Source: Hominenteromicrobium mulieris (GTDB taxonomy: Bacteria; Bacillota; Clostridia; Oscillospirales; Acutalibacteraceae). From it: a stretch of DNA of 64,000 nucleotides. The DNA is taken from the NCBI GenBank assembly GCA_021029595.1, contig JAJJOY010000003.1, positions 62,001 through 126,000 on the forward strand, written 5' to 3'. Of this stretch, positions 25,290 through 34,183 are shown in pieces. Within the stretch, counting starts at the first letter, position 1; each line of letters opens with the position of its first letter. Made by a program: the position numbers and the translations under genes. The notes beneath the pieces are model-generated. The model was not told the origin of the DNA. It did not search any database and saw only the letters and a list, made by a program, of their open reading frames with translations.

Positions 25290-25599
25290 GGTTTTCCTTT
25301 ACATACTCGTTATGGCGGCCGTTACGTATCTTATCCGCATGCTGCCGCTGACGCTCATCCGCCGCAAGATCACAAACCGCACACTGCGCTCGTTTCTCTA
25401 TTATGTGCCGTACGCCACGCTTTCCGCCATGACCTTCCCGGCAATTCTCACTGCCACCGGCAGCGCCATCAGCGCCGCGCTCGGCTTTGCCGCCGCTTTG
25501 ATTTTAGCATTCCGCGGTAAAAGCCTGCTCACCGTCGCCATTATCGCCAGCGCCACCGTGCTTGTGTGTGAACTCATATTGCCATATCTGCCGCTGTAA
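25279..25599 (+). CDS. azlD: AzlD family branched-chain amino acid exporter subunit
   Basis: 106 residues, three to four hydrophobic helices, with TYLIRMLPLTLI and YYVPYATLSAMTFPAIL typical of AzlD. Small partner of AzlC. The start at 25279 (AAAGGAG upstream, inside azlC) gives the expected length; a longer open frame upstream is out-of-frame read-through of azlC. Confidence 0.93.
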   Translation: MRVEVFLYILVMAAVTYLIRMLPLTLIRRKITNRTLRSFLYYVPYATLSAMTFPAILTATGSAISAALGFAAALILAFRGKSLLTVAIIASATVLVCELILPYLPL

Positions 25600-25616
25600 A
25601 GCACAGTTTGCAACGT

Positions 25617-25658
25617 AAAAGTTTCGCCCGCCTTTTTCAATAGGCGGGCGAAACTTTT
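25617..25658. terminator. Bidirectional terminator sharing a dispersed-repeat sequence
   Basis: 17-bp perfect stem (25617-25633 with 25642-25658). Its arm AAAGTTTCGCCCGCC also occurs, on the minus strand, in the repeat near 62070. Confidence 0.9.
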
Positions 25659-25684
25659 AACTATCGTTATAGAAAGCCTTGTGT

Positions 25685-26830
25685 TTACTCTCTCTCAAAA
25701 TGCTTTGCGACCGTCTGCAAGTACTCGATGATCGGCAAATGCTGCGGACATACACCCTCGCACTGGCCGCACTGAATGCACGCGCTCGCTTTGCCGAAGT
25801 GCTTTGCGACGTTCTCGTAATACTCGCCCTGCGGCGTCCAGCCCTCGTCCGGAGTGATTCCTCTGCCGCGCAGCTCCTGCATATCGGCGTTGTACAGCGA
25901 GAAATACTTCGGGATTGCAATCTGCATCGGGCAGCCGTCCGTGCAGTACGAACAGCCCGTACACGGAATATCGATGCTCGCGTTGATGATGTCCGTCGCC
26001 TTTTTGATGAGCGCTTTTTCCTCATCGTTCAGCGGCTTAAGATCCTGCATGTACGATGTGTTGTCCAAAAGCTGGTCCATATCGCTCATGCCGGAAAGCA
26101 CGATCTTCACGTTCGGCAGGCTCGCTGCGAAACGAATTGCCCAAGACGGTACGGAAGCTTCTGAATTATAGTCCTTAAACAGCTTCGTCACTTCTTCCGG
26201 CACGTTTGCGAGCGTGCCGCCCTTCACCGGCTCCATGACGAATACCGGCACGCCGTGCTTTTCAGCAACTTCGTAGCATTTTCTGGACTGCACACCGGCG
26301 CTTTCCCAGTCGAGGTAGTTGAGCTGTAACTGCACAAACTCAAACTCGGGGTGCGCGGTCAGCACTTCGTCCAACAGCTCCGGGCCGTCGTGGAACGAGA
26401 AGCCGATGTGCTTTACAAGGCCCTTTTCTTTCTTGTCGCGGATCCAGCCGAAGCAATCGAACTTATTGTACGTCTCAATGCTATGGCAGTTGATGTCGTG
26501 GATGAGGTAGTAATCAAAATATGTTACGCCCGTCTTTTCCATCTGCTCATTAAAAATGCGGTCGCGGTCTTCAAACGAATTCACGAATGACGAATGCAGC
26601 TTTGTCGTCAGCGTGAAGCTGTCGCGCGGATGGCGGGAAACAAGTGCTTCCTTCACGGCGTTTTCGCTCTTGAATGCGCAGTACATCCACGCCGTGTCAA
26701 AATACGTGAAGCCGCGCTCGATGAACGTATCCACCATTTTCTTGACCTGCTCAATGTCGATCTTGCCCGGGTCGTTCGGGTCCAGAGACGGCAGACGCAT
26801 GAGGCCGAAGCCTAATTTCTTTCCAGACAT
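25685..26830 (-). CDS. Aldo/keto reductase with C-terminal 2x4Fe-4S domain
   Basis: 381 residues. An AKR barrel (LGFGLMRLPS, YFDTAWMYCAFKSENAVKEAL with catalytic Asp/Tyr, KLHSS with Lys, YYLIHDINCH with His) is followed by a ferredoxin-like tail: CTGCSYCTDGCP and CIQCGQCEGVCPQHLPI. Such oxidoreductases may take electrons from ferredoxin. Physiological substrate unknown. The second of two close ATG codons (26830) has the better AAGGAG spacing. A MerR-type operator/promoter sits immediately upstream, so it is probably induced by a small molecule or stress; the cognate regulator is not adjacent. Confidence 0.92.
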   Translation of the reverse strand: MSGKKLGFGLMRLPSLDPNDPGKIDIEQVKKMVDTFIERGFTYFDTAWMYCAFKSENAVKEALVSRHPRDSFTLTTKLHSSFVNSFEDRDRIFNEQMEKTGVTYFDYYLIHDINCHSIETYNKFDCFGWIRDKKEKGLVKHIGFSFHDGPELLDEVLTAHPEFEFVQLQLNYLDWESAGVQSRKCYEVAEKHGVPVFVMEPVKGGTLANVPEEVTKLFKDYNSEASVPSWAIRFAASLPNVKIVLSGMSDMDQLLDNTSYMQDLKPLNDEEKALIKKATDIINASIDIPCTGCSYCTDGCPMQIAIPKYFSLYNADMQELRGRGITPDEGWTPQGEYYENVAKHFGKASACIQCGQCEGVCPQHLPIIEYLQTVAKHFERE

Positions 26831-26878
26831 TTTACTCATACTCCTTATGTAAAAAATTCCAAGCATTTTGCTTCTTAT

Positions 26879-26909
26879 ATCTTACAACTTAAAGTGCACT
26901 CTAAGTCAA
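26879..26909 (-). promoter_or_regulatory. MerR-type promoter/operator of the aldo/keto reductase
   Basis: TTGACT and TAAGAT are 19 bp apart, the over-long spacing used by MerR-family activators. A 20-bp dyad (26887-26906, centred on GTGCAC, one mismatched pair) fills the spacer. Confidence 0.8.
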
Positions 26910-26923
26910 GCTTTTTTGTAAAA

Positions 26924-27460
26924 TTATTTTTCCGCCTCGAAATATTCCTCCCGCAGTAGCGAAAACTGCATGTCGTCGCGGATTTCGCTTTCTGACGTAC
27001 GCACGCAGCGGCGGATACACCCTTCATACACAAACCCCAAAGATCTCAGCAACTTTTCCGAAGCAATATTCCCCGTGAAAACACGCGCTGCTACAACTTC
27101 CAGATCTTCTTCGGTGAATAGTTCATGCAGCACAGCCCGCAGTGCTTCTTTCATATAGCCCTGCCGCGTATATTGCTCCCCGAGATAATACGAAAGACAT
27201 CTCGAGCGCACATCGAACCGAACACCGTCCTCCTCCGCCACAATCATACCAAGCAAAGCGCCGTCCTCTTTTCGCTCAATATACCATGTGTCTTCATAAT
27301 CGATTTCCCTATGAATCAAATGAACCATCTGCTCTTTATCAAACACTTCCATTACGTTGTTTTTCATTACGAAAGCGCTGTTGTGTATGGCCATGATCTC
27401 CGCCGCATCTCTCTCCCGCGGCGTGCGCAGTAAAAGTCTTTCTGTGTGCAGTTCTCTCAT
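26924..27460 (-). CDS. GNAT family N-acetyltransferase (RimJ-like)
   Basis: 178 residues in the RimJ/RimL style: HTERLLLRTPRERD at the start, then YYLGEQYTRQGYMKEALRAVLHELF (acetyl-CoA binding region) and NIASEKLLRSLGFVYEGCIRR. Substrate may be a ribosomal protein terminus, other protein or small amine; not determinable. The start at 27460 has GCAGGG upstream and gives the standard opening; the frame runs 23 codons further. Confidence 0.85.
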   Translation of the reverse strand: MRELHTERLLLRTPRERDAAEIMAIHNSAFVMKNNVMEVFDKEQMVHLIHREIDYEDTWYIERKEDGALLGMIVAEEDGVRFDVRSRCLSYYLGEQYTRQGYMKEALRAVLHELFTEEDLEVVAARVFTGNIASEKLLRSLGFVYEGCIRRCVRTSESEIRDDMQFSLLREEYFEAEK

Positions 27461-27500
27461 ATTTTCCCTGCCTTTCTTTGCCGTGTGTACGTATTTCGGA

Positions 27501-27542
27501 TAAAAAACACCCTTTCCTCCATGAACCACGGAAGAAAGGGTG
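27501..27542 (-). terminator. Terminator of gapA
   Basis: Stem of 13 bases with one mismatch (27508-27520 with 27530-27542) and T6 on the minus strand. Confidence 0.85.
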
Positions 27543-27615
27543 CGAAAATCAATTCAGTCTTTTGCTGCATGATGCAGCGTCAAAACACCTGATTTTTCCA
27601 GCGCCTAAGCCGAAA

Positions 27616-28650
27616 TTAGATCTCAGCGAAGTACTTGATGGTTCTGACCATCTGGCTGGTGTAGGAGTTCTCGTTGTCGTACCAAGAAACGACCTGAACC
27701 TCATAGAGGTCGTCAGCAATCTTGGAGACCATCGTCTGGGTAGCATCGAACAGGGAACCGAATCTCATGCCGATAACATCGGAAGAAACGATCGGATCGC
27801 AGTTGTAGCCGAAGCTCTCAGAGGAAGCTGCCTTCATAGCTGCGTTGATGCCGTCGACGGTTACGTCAGCGCCCTTAACAACAGCGGTGAGGATGGTGGT
27901 GGAACCGGTCGGAACCGGAACACGCTGTGCGGAACCGATGAGCTTACCGTTCAGCTCCGGGATAACAAGGCCGATAGCCTTTGCAGCGCCCGTGGAGTTC
28001 GGAACGATGTTAGCAGCGCCGGCACGTGCACGGCGGAGGTCACCCTTTCTGTGCGGGCCGTCGAGGATCATCTGGTCGCCGGTGTAAGCGTGGATCGTGC
28101 TCATGATGCCGCTCTGGATCGGAGCATAATCGTTCAGTGCCTTCGCCATCGGAGCGAGGCAGTTCGTGGTGCAGGAAGCAGCGGAGATGATGGTGTCATC
28201 AGCCGTCAGGGTCTTCTCGTTTACGCTGTAAACGATCGTCGGGAGATCGTTGCCTGCCGGAGCGGAAATAACGACCTTCTTTGCGCCTGCGTCGATGTGA
28301 GCCTGGCTCTTAGCCTTAGAGGTGTAGAAGCCGGTGCACTCAAGAACAACGTCAACACCGATCTCGCCCCACGGAAGGTCCTTAGCGTCCTTCTCAGCGT
28401 AGATCTTCAGGGTCTTGCCGTCAACTGTGATGGTGTTAGCCTCGTCGTCAGCGGAAACCGTGTGGAGAGCTTCGCCGATCTTGCCGCAGTAACCGCCCTG
28501 TGCGGTGTCATACTTGAGCAGGTGAGCCAGCATGGAGGGCTTCGTCAGATCGTTGATCGCAACGACCTCATAACCCTCAGCGCCGAACATCTGTCTGAAC
28601 GCCAGACGGCCGATACGGCCGAAACCATTGATTGCAACTTTAACTGCCAT
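27616..28650 (-). CDS. gapA: Glyceraldehyde-3-phosphate dehydrogenase
   Basis: 344-residue glycolytic GAPDH: NAD loop [15 protein letters not shown], catalytic Cys160 in [20 protein letters not shown] with the partner His, and the C-terminal [21 protein letters not shown] precedes the ATG. It stands alone, without pgk or tpiA, under its own promoter and terminator. Confidence 0.98.
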   Translation of the reverse strand: MAVKVAINGFGRIGRLAFRQMFGAEGYEVVAINDLTKPSMLAHLLKYDTAQGGYCGKIGEALHTVSADDEANTITVDGKTLKIYAEKDAKDLPWGEIGVDVVLECTGFYTSKAKSQAHIDAGAKKVVISAPAGNDLPTIVYSVNEKTLTADDTIISAASCTTNCLAPMAKALNDYAPIQSGIMSTIHAYTGDQMILDGPHRKGDLRRARAGAANIVPNSTGAAKAIGLVIPELNGKLIGSAQRVPVPTGSTTILTAVVKGADVTVDGINAAMKAASSESFGYNCDPIVSSDVIGMRFGSLFDATQTMVSKIADDLYEVQVVSWYDNENSYTSQMVRTIKYFAEI

Positions 28651-28695
28651 GATTGTATACCTCCTGATAATTGTGGATGCATAATTTGCAATTCT

Positions 28696-28724
28696 ATTTT
28701 ATAGCATTTCGCAGGATTTTACAA
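28696..28724 (-). promoter_or_regulatory. Sigma-A promoter of gapA
   Basis: TTGTAA, 17 bp, TAAAAT on the minus strand, about 45 bp upstream of the start. Confidence 0.75.
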
Positions 28725-28771
28725 GGGCTAACTGCTAAAAATGCAAACTTTTTCCGTAATTTTCAGAAAAT

Positions 28772-29662
28772 TTACGCGTTTCCCGTGTCTTTTAAAGCAT
28801 TTTCTTCTAAATTGCTCTCCGCTTTCGCAGAAACGCGCTGCCCGCTCACCGTAAGCAGCAGGCAAAGGCTGTGAACAGAAAGGCACAGCATCGCAAGCTG
28901 GATCACATACGGCATCTCCGTCGCATACCCGCGCCCCGCAATGATGAGCACTGTGTTCGAGATCACATACGTCATCCAAAGCACCGCCGCCGGCAGGCCG
29001 AACACATACGTGCTGCGCAGCGCCTTTTTGCCGCCCGCGCCGGAGAGCAGCTTGCCTTCGGAAAGCAGGAACAGCAGCATCATCGCACCGCCACCCACGG
29101 TAAAGATATTCTCCTCCGTCGTCGCCACAGCGGAATACGTCATGAACGTCACGATCATATACGAAATGCCCCAAACGGAACCGATGGCCCAAAGCCCGCC
29201 CGTGCCGCTCGGGAAGCCCTCGCCCGTCAGCCATATAATGGCAAAAATGAGAGAAACGATCGCGAAAAGCAACGTTAAGACCGCAAACGGCAAATGCGTC
29301 GTCACATGCGAAGCCTGCACAAAGTAGGTCGGCTGATTGTTGCGGTATAAGTAAAAGTCCCGCAGAAGCGCTGCCGCACACAAAAACAAAAATACACACA
29401 TCAGAAGCGCAGAAGCACCCGCCGCCACATTTCTTTTCGTCTCTATGCGCGCGCAAAGCTTTTTGTCCACACGGCACAAAAGCATGCAGAGAAGCGATAC
29501 GCCGATCGCCGCACCGCAGTAAATATACGTCAACAGTCCGCTGTCCGTCACAAAGCCCGTGTCATAATCAAAAAAGCAGAGCATCTGCACGCAGCGCAGC
29601 GCAGCCGCCGCAAAGATGCCGATTCCTGCCAAAACAAACGCCAATTTCACTTTCTTATTCAT
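28772..29662 (-). CDS. Polytopic membrane protein of unknown function
   Basis: Not recognised. 296 residues with about eight hydrophobic segments (first: LAFVLAGIGIFAAAALRCV; last: VIQLAMLCLSVHSLCLLL) and short polar loops, ending in a charged tail. There is no transporter motif I can name. It has its own promoter at 29751-29779 and lies between gapA and the MarR operon. Confidence 0.75.
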   Translation of the reverse strand: MNKKVKLAFVLAGIGIFAAAALRCVQMLCFFDYDTGFVTDSGLLTYIYCGAAIGVSLLCMLLCRVDKKLCARIETKRNVAAGASALLMCVFLFLCAAALLRDFYLYRNNQPTYFVQASHVTTHLPFAVLTLLFAIVSLIFAIIWLTGEGFPSGTGGLWAIGSVWGISYMIVTFMTYSAVATTEENIFTVGGGAMMLLFLLSEGKLLSGAGGKKALRSTYVFGLPAAVLWMTYVISNTVLIIAGRGYATEMPYVIQLAMLCLSVHSLCLLLTVSGQRVSAKAESNLEENALKDTGNA

Positions 29663-29750
29663 ATATCATACACCGCCCACACCCTCGGGGCTTTCCTTTC
29701 ATCGATTCATTCGCCGTCCGAATTTGCGGCACATCGGTTCACTGTGTTTT

Positions 29751-29779
29751 ATTTTAGCACATTCCGCCTAAGATGAAAA
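29751..29779 (-). promoter_or_regulatory. Promoter of the unknown membrane protein
   Basis: TTTTCA, 17 bp, TAAAAT on the minus strand, about 90 bp upstream of the start; moderate -35. Confidence 0.55.
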
Positions 29780-29809
29780 CACCCCGCAAAAAAGATTTTT
29801 AATTTCCTG

Positions 29810-29838
29810 TTGACAACAAACTTTCAAGTGATTATAAT
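29810..29838 (+). promoter_or_regulatory. Sigma-A promoter of marR-ABC exporter operon
   Basis: TTGACA, 17 bp, TATAAT on the plus strand: a full consensus promoter. Confidence 0.9.
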
Positions 29839-29848
29839 ATATGCCAGA

Positions 29849-29876
29849 GTAAACAATTAAGCGCATGATTGTTTAC
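29849..29876. promoter_or_regulatory. Probable MarR operator
   Basis: Perfect 9-bp arms GTAAACAAT and ATTGTTTAC separated by 10 bases, just downstream of the -10 box, where a bound repressor would block transcription of its own operon. Confidence 0.75.
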
Positions 29877-29947
29877 ATAGGAGCAGATTCGATTTTGCTG
29901 TACGGCGGGGCCTTCTCCCCGCGAAAACAGATGAAAGGATGGTAACA

Positions 29948-30439
29948 ATGCACGATCACGAAAAAGAGCCCATCGGCCATGCATTGCATGTGCTGGATAC
30001 CACCATGCGCCGGTATATTGATACGTATTCCCATAAAAAGGAACACGAAAACCTCACCGGCACAAACACATGGGTCATCCAGTTCATCGCCGATCACAAA
30101 GACGGGCCCGTGTATTTGCGCGATATTGAGCGCCGCTTCGGCATTACACGTTCCACCGCCTCCAAAGTGGTGGATATGCTTGTGCGAAACGGTTTTGTGG
30201 AGCGCCACACCGGCGAAACGGACGCCCGCCTGCGTCGTCTGACCCTGACGGAAAAGTCAGAAAACCTTTTGGCCGATATCCGCGCCGACCACGAAGCAAT
30301 GGAAGCCGTTTTAACGAAAGGCTTCACGCAAAATGAAAAAGAAACCATGCTCACTTATTTACGGCGCGCAAAAATAAATGTAGATGCTGCCTTTGCCGAA
30401 AAGCAGCAGAAGAAAGAAAGGAGCGGTGCAGATGGTTAA
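29948..30439 (+). CDS. MarR family transcriptional regulator
   Basis: 163 residues with a winged-helix domain: WVIQFIADHKDGPVYLRDIERRFGITRSTASKVVDMLVRNGFVERH is the visible helix-turn-helix, followed by the wing DARLRRLTLTEKS. It probably represses its own operon through 29849-29876. The second ATG (29948) has better spacing from AAAGG than the first (29939). Its stop overlaps the first ABC exporter gene, a standard arrangement in which the drug-responsive repressor controls the pump. Confidence 0.92.
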   Translation: MHDHEKEPIGHALHVLDTTMRRYIDTYSHKKEHENLTGTNTWVIQFIADHKDGPVYLRDIERRFGITRSTASKVVDMLVRNGFVERHTGETDARLRRLTLTEKSENLLADIRADHEAMEAVLTKGFTQNEKETMLTYLRRAKINVDAAFAEKQQKKERSGADG

Positions 30440-32195
30440 AAAACTGATGGAAAGCATCCGCGAACAGAAAAAGAATTCCATATTGGCCATGGTCACCATC
30501 AGCGGTGAGGTCGTCTTCGAGGTCATCATCCCGCTTTTGATGGCGAATCTCATCGATTACGGCATTGACATGGGCGATATGGGGTACATTGTCAAAATGG
30601 GCATTGTCCTGTTGCTCTCCGCACTGGGTCAGCTTTTCTGCGGTGCCATTTCCGGTAAATTCGCAGCCATTGCCTCCAGTGGCTTTGCCCGCAACCTGCG
30701 CCACGACATGTTCTACAAGGTGCAGAATTATTCATTCTCAAACATCGATAAGTTTTCCACCGCAAGTATCGTCACACGTCTGACAACAGACGTTACGAAT
30801 CTGCAAAACACTTACCAAATGATCATCCGCATGGCGGTACGCAGCCCGCTTATGGCGATCTTCTCGCTTGTCGCGGCATTCGGCATCGACACCAAGCTCT
30901 CGCTTATCTTCCTTGCCATCATCCCGGTGCTCGTTCTCGGCCTGTACTTCATCATGACGAGAACGCACCCGATCTTCGAGCGCGTGTTCAGAACTTATGA
31001 TAAGCTGAACAGCGTTGTGCAGGAGAACCTGCACGGCATCCGCGTGGTAAAGTCCTTTGTCCGTGAAGATTACGAAAATAAGAAGTTCACCGCCATTTCC
31101 GAAAATATCTATAAGGACTTCAAAAAAGCCGAGCAGCAGCTCGCATGGAACGCTCCACTGATGCAGCTTTGCATGTACGCGGCGGTGCTCCTGCTCTCCT
31201 GGTTCGGCGCACGCACCATTGTTGCTTGCGGCGGTGACGCAGCGACCGGTCTTTCTACCGGCGAGCTTCTGAGCCTGCTGTCTTACGCCACGCAGATTCT
31301 CATGAGCCTCATGGGCCTCTCTATGATCTTCGTTATGCTCACCATGTCCCGTACCTCCGGCGAGCGTGTCGTTGAGCTGCTCAACGAGACCCCGGACATC
31401 ACCACCCCCGAAAATGCCGTAAAGAGCGTTCCGGACGGCAGCATCGATTTCGAGCACGTCCAGTTCAGCTATCGTCACGGCACAGAGGGCAAGCCCGTGC
31501 TTTCCGATATTAATCTGCACATTCCGGCAGGCGCCACGGTCGGCGTCATCGGCGGCACCGGCTCCTCCAAATCGAGCTTCGTGCAGCTCATCCCGCGCCT
31601 GTACGATGTTGATCTCGGCGCGGTCAAAGTCGGCGGCATCGACGTCCGCAAATACGACCTGGATACCCTCCGCGGCGACGTCGCCATGGTGCTGCAAAAG
31701 AACGTCCTGTTCTCCGGCACCATCAAGGATAACCTGCGCTGGGGCGATGAAAATGCCACCGACGAGGAGATCCGCCATGCCTGTCAGCTCGCACAGGCCG
31801 ATGACTTCATTCAAACCTTCCCTAAAGGCTACGATACCTACATTGAGCAGGGCGGCACGAATGTCTCCGGCGGCCAGAAGCAGCGCCTCTGCATCGCGCG
31901 TGCGCTGCTAAAAAAACCGAAGATTCTCATTCTGGACGACTCCACCAGCGCGGTCGATACCCGCACGGATGCGCTTATCCGCGGCGCGTTCGCAAAGGAG
32001 ATCCCGAACACGACAAAGATCATCATCGCCCAGCGCATCGCCTCCGTACAGGGAGCCGATATGATCCTTGTCTTAGATGATGGCAAGATCGTCAGCTGCG
32101 GCACGCATAACGAGCTCATGCAAACAAGTCCGATCTACCGCGAAGTTTATGAATCCCAGACGAAAGGAGATCCTGACAATGCCACCGCGTCCTAA
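30432..32195 (+). CDS. ABC exporter half-transporter with degenerate ATPase site (BmrC-like partner)
   Basis: 587 residues: six-helix membrane domain (about 1-310) then an ATPase domain. Walker A reads GGTGSSKSS, with Ser in place of the last Gly; the signature is VSGGQ; Walker B is ILILDD, where Asp replaces the catalytic Glu; and the switch position is IIIAQRI, Gln in place of His. These substitutions mark the non-canonical half of a heterodimeric exporter. ATG 30432, preceded by AAAGGAG, overlaps the marR stop. The second half follows with a 17-bp overlap. Confidence 0.93.
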   Translation: MVKKLMESIREQKKNSILAMVTISGEVVFEVIIPLLMANLIDYGIDMGDMGYIVKMGIVLLLSALGQLFCGAISGKFAAIASSGFARNLRHDMFYKVQNYSFSNIDKFSTASIVTRLTTDVTNLQNTYQMIIRMAVRSPLMAIFSLVAAFGIDTKLSLIFLAIIPVLVLGLYFIMTRTHPIFERVFRTYDKLNSVVQENLHGIRVVKSFVREDYENKKFTAISENIYKDFKKAEQQLAWNAPLMQLCMYAAVLLLSWFGARTIVACGGDAATGLSTGELLSLLSYATQILMSLMGLSMIFVMLTMSRTSGERVVELLNETPDITTPENAVKSVPDGSIDFEHVQFSYRHGTEGKPVLSDINLHIPAGATVGVIGGTGSSKSSFVQLIPRLYDVDLGAVKVGGIDVRKYDLDTLRGDVAMVLQKNVLFSGTIKDNLRWGDENATDEEIRHACQLAQADDFIQTFPKGYDTYIEQGGTNVSGGQKQRLCIARALLKKPKILILDDSTSAVDTRTDALIRGAFAKEIPNTTKIIIAQRIASVQGADMILVLDDGKIVSCGTHNELMQTSPIYREVYESQTKGDPDNATAS

Positions 32196-34104
32196 TGGTC
32201 CCAGACTCTCCATGAAAGAAAGCATGAAGCAGCTCGATAAGAAGACCTTATTCCGCCTGCTTTCCTATATGAAACCGTACAGGCTGCACCTTGTGTTCGT
32301 GTTCATCTGCATTGCGGTGAGCGCTTTCGCAAGCGTCATGTCCTCCCTGTTTTTAAAGTCCCTCATTGATGATTACATCTCCCCGCTCCTGCTCGAATCC
32401 AATCCGAACTTTAGCGGTCTTCTGTATGCGCTGCTCCAAATGGCAGTCATTTACGTCATCGGCGCGTTCTCTACGCTGTTCTACAACCGCACCATGGCAG
32501 TTGTTTCACAGGGCACGTTAAAGAAAATTCGTGACGAGATGTTCGAGCACATGCAGACGCTGCCCATCAAGTTCTTTGATACGCACACCCACGGCGACAT
32601 CATGAGCTTCTACACAAACGATACGGACACCCTGCGCCAGATGATTTCCCAGAGCATTCCGCAGACGCTTTCTTCCATCTTCACGGTCGTTTCCGTGTTC
32701 TGTTCTATGTTAACGCTCAGCATTTGGCTCACCCTGTTCCTGATCGCGTTCCTCTTTGTCATGTTCAAAATCGTCGGCAAGGTCACCGCAAAAAGCGGCA
32801 GCTATTTTGTTCGCCAGCAGCAATCCCTCGGCAATGTGAACGGCTACATCGAAGAAATGATCAACGGCCAGAAGGTCATCAAGGTCTTCTGCCACGAAGA
32901 CAAAACAAAGGTCGAGTTCGACAAACGAAACGACGACCTCTTCACAAACGCTTCCGAAGCCAATAAGTTCGCCAATATCCTCGGCCCCATCATGAACGCA
33001 CTCGGCTACTTCCTTTACGTGCTCATCGCCGTGCTTGGCGGCGGTCTCGCACTTGCAGGCGTACCGAACCTGACCCTCACCGGCATGGGTATCATGACGC
33101 TCGGCGGCATCGCATCATTCTTACAGCTCTCCCGCAGCTTCGTTATGCCGATCAGTCAGGTCACGCAGCAGATCTCGTCCATCATCATGGCTATGGCAGG
33201 CGCTTCCCGCATCTTCTCTCTGCTCGATGCCGAGAGCGAAAAGGACGAGGGCTACGTCACGCTCGTCAACGCCGAAAAGAAAAACGGCGTGCTCACCGAA
33301 ACCGACAAGCACACCGGCCTTTGGGCATGGAAGCATCCGCATAAGGACGGCACGGTCACCTATACGGAGCTCACCGGTCACGTAGAGCTTGAGGACGTCG
33401 ATTTTGGTTATACCCCGGAGAAGACCGTCCTGCATGACATCACGCTTTACGCAGAACCCGGCCAGAAGGTCGCGTTCGTCGGCGCAACGGGCGCAGGCAA
33501 AACGACCATCACAAACCTCATCAACCGCTTCTATGACATTTCTGACGGCAAGATCCGCTACGACGGCATCAACATCACGAAGATCAAGAAGCCGGATCTC
33601 CGCCGTTCCCTCGGCGTGGTTTTGCAGGACGTCAACCTGTTCACCGGCACCGTTATGGAGAATATCCGCTACGGTAAGCTCGATGCCACAGACGAAGAGT
33701 GCATCGCCGCCGCAAAGCTCGCAAACGCCGACGGCTTCATTCGCATGCTGCCGCAGGGCTATGACACCGTTCTTTCCGGCGACGGCAGCGGCCTCTCACA
33801 GGGCCAGCGCCAGCTCATTTCCATCGCCCGCGCCGCCGTTGCAGACCCGCCCGTCATGATTCTTGACGAAGCGACGTCCTCCATCGATACCCGCACGGAA
33901 GCCATCGTGCAGTCCGGCATGGACGCCTTGATGAAAGGCCGCACCGTGTTCGTCATCGCGCACCGCCTATCGACGGTCCAGAACTCCGACGTCATCATGG
34001 TGCTCGACCACGGCCACATCATCGAACGTGGCAGCCACCGCGACCTCATCGCCCAAAAGGGTACATATTACCGCCTCTATACCGGCGCTTTTGAACTCGA
34101 ATAG
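32179..34104 (+). CDS. ABC exporter half-transporter with canonical ATPase site (BmrD-like partner)
   Basis: 641 residues: membrane domain, then an insertion of some 45 residues (about YVTLVNAEKKNGVLTETDK onward) before the ATPase domain, as in BmrD/LmrD-type subunits. Walker A is GATGAGKTT, signature LSQGQ, Walker B VMILDEATSS with catalytic Glu, and VIAHRLS with the switch His, so this subunit supplies the active-site residues. ATG 32179 has AAAGGAG upstream within the first subunit gene. The pair probably exports drugs or lipophilic compounds; substrate unknown. Confidence 0.93.
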   Translation: MPPRPNGPRLSMKESMKQLDKKTLFRLLSYMKPYRLHLVFVFICIAVSAFASVMSSLFLKSLIDDYISPLLLESNPNFSGLLYALLQMAVIYVIGAFSTLFYNRTMAVVSQGTLKKIRDEMFEHMQTLPIKFFDTHTHGDIMSFYTNDTDTLRQMISQSIPQTLSSIFTVVSVFCSMLTLSIWLTLFLIAFLFVMFKIVGKVTAKSGSYFVRQQQSLGNVNGYIEEMINGQKVIKVFCHEDKTKVEFDKRNDDLFTNASEANKFANILGPIMNALGYFLYVLIAVLGGGLALAGVPNLTLTGMGIMTLGGIASFLQLSRSFVMPISQVTQQISSIIMAMAGASRIFSLLDAESEKDEGYVTLVNAEKKNGVLTETDKHTGLWAWKHPHKDGTVTYTELTGHVELEDVDFGYTPEKTVLHDITLYAEPGQKVAFVGATGAGKTTITNLINRFYDISDGKIRYDGINITKIKKPDLRRSLGVVLQDVNLFTGTVMENIRYGKLDATDEECIAAAKLANADGFIRMLPQGYDTVLSGDGSGLSQGQRQLISIARAAVADPPVMILDEATSSIDTRTEAIVQSGMDALMKGRTVFVIAHRLSTVQNSDVIMVLDHGHIIERGSHRDLIAQKGTYYRLYTGAFELE

Positions 34105-34135
34105 GACGAATTTAACTTCATAACCTCCAATTTGC

Positions 34136-34179
34136 AAAAGCTCCGGCTGCCGAATGTACCGTTCGCAGCCGGAGCTTTT
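34136..34179. terminator. Bidirectional terminator
   Basis: 15-bp perfect stem (34136-34150 with 34165-34179) between convergent ABC exporter and MerR genes. Confidence 0.92.
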
Positions 34180-34183
34180 CCGT

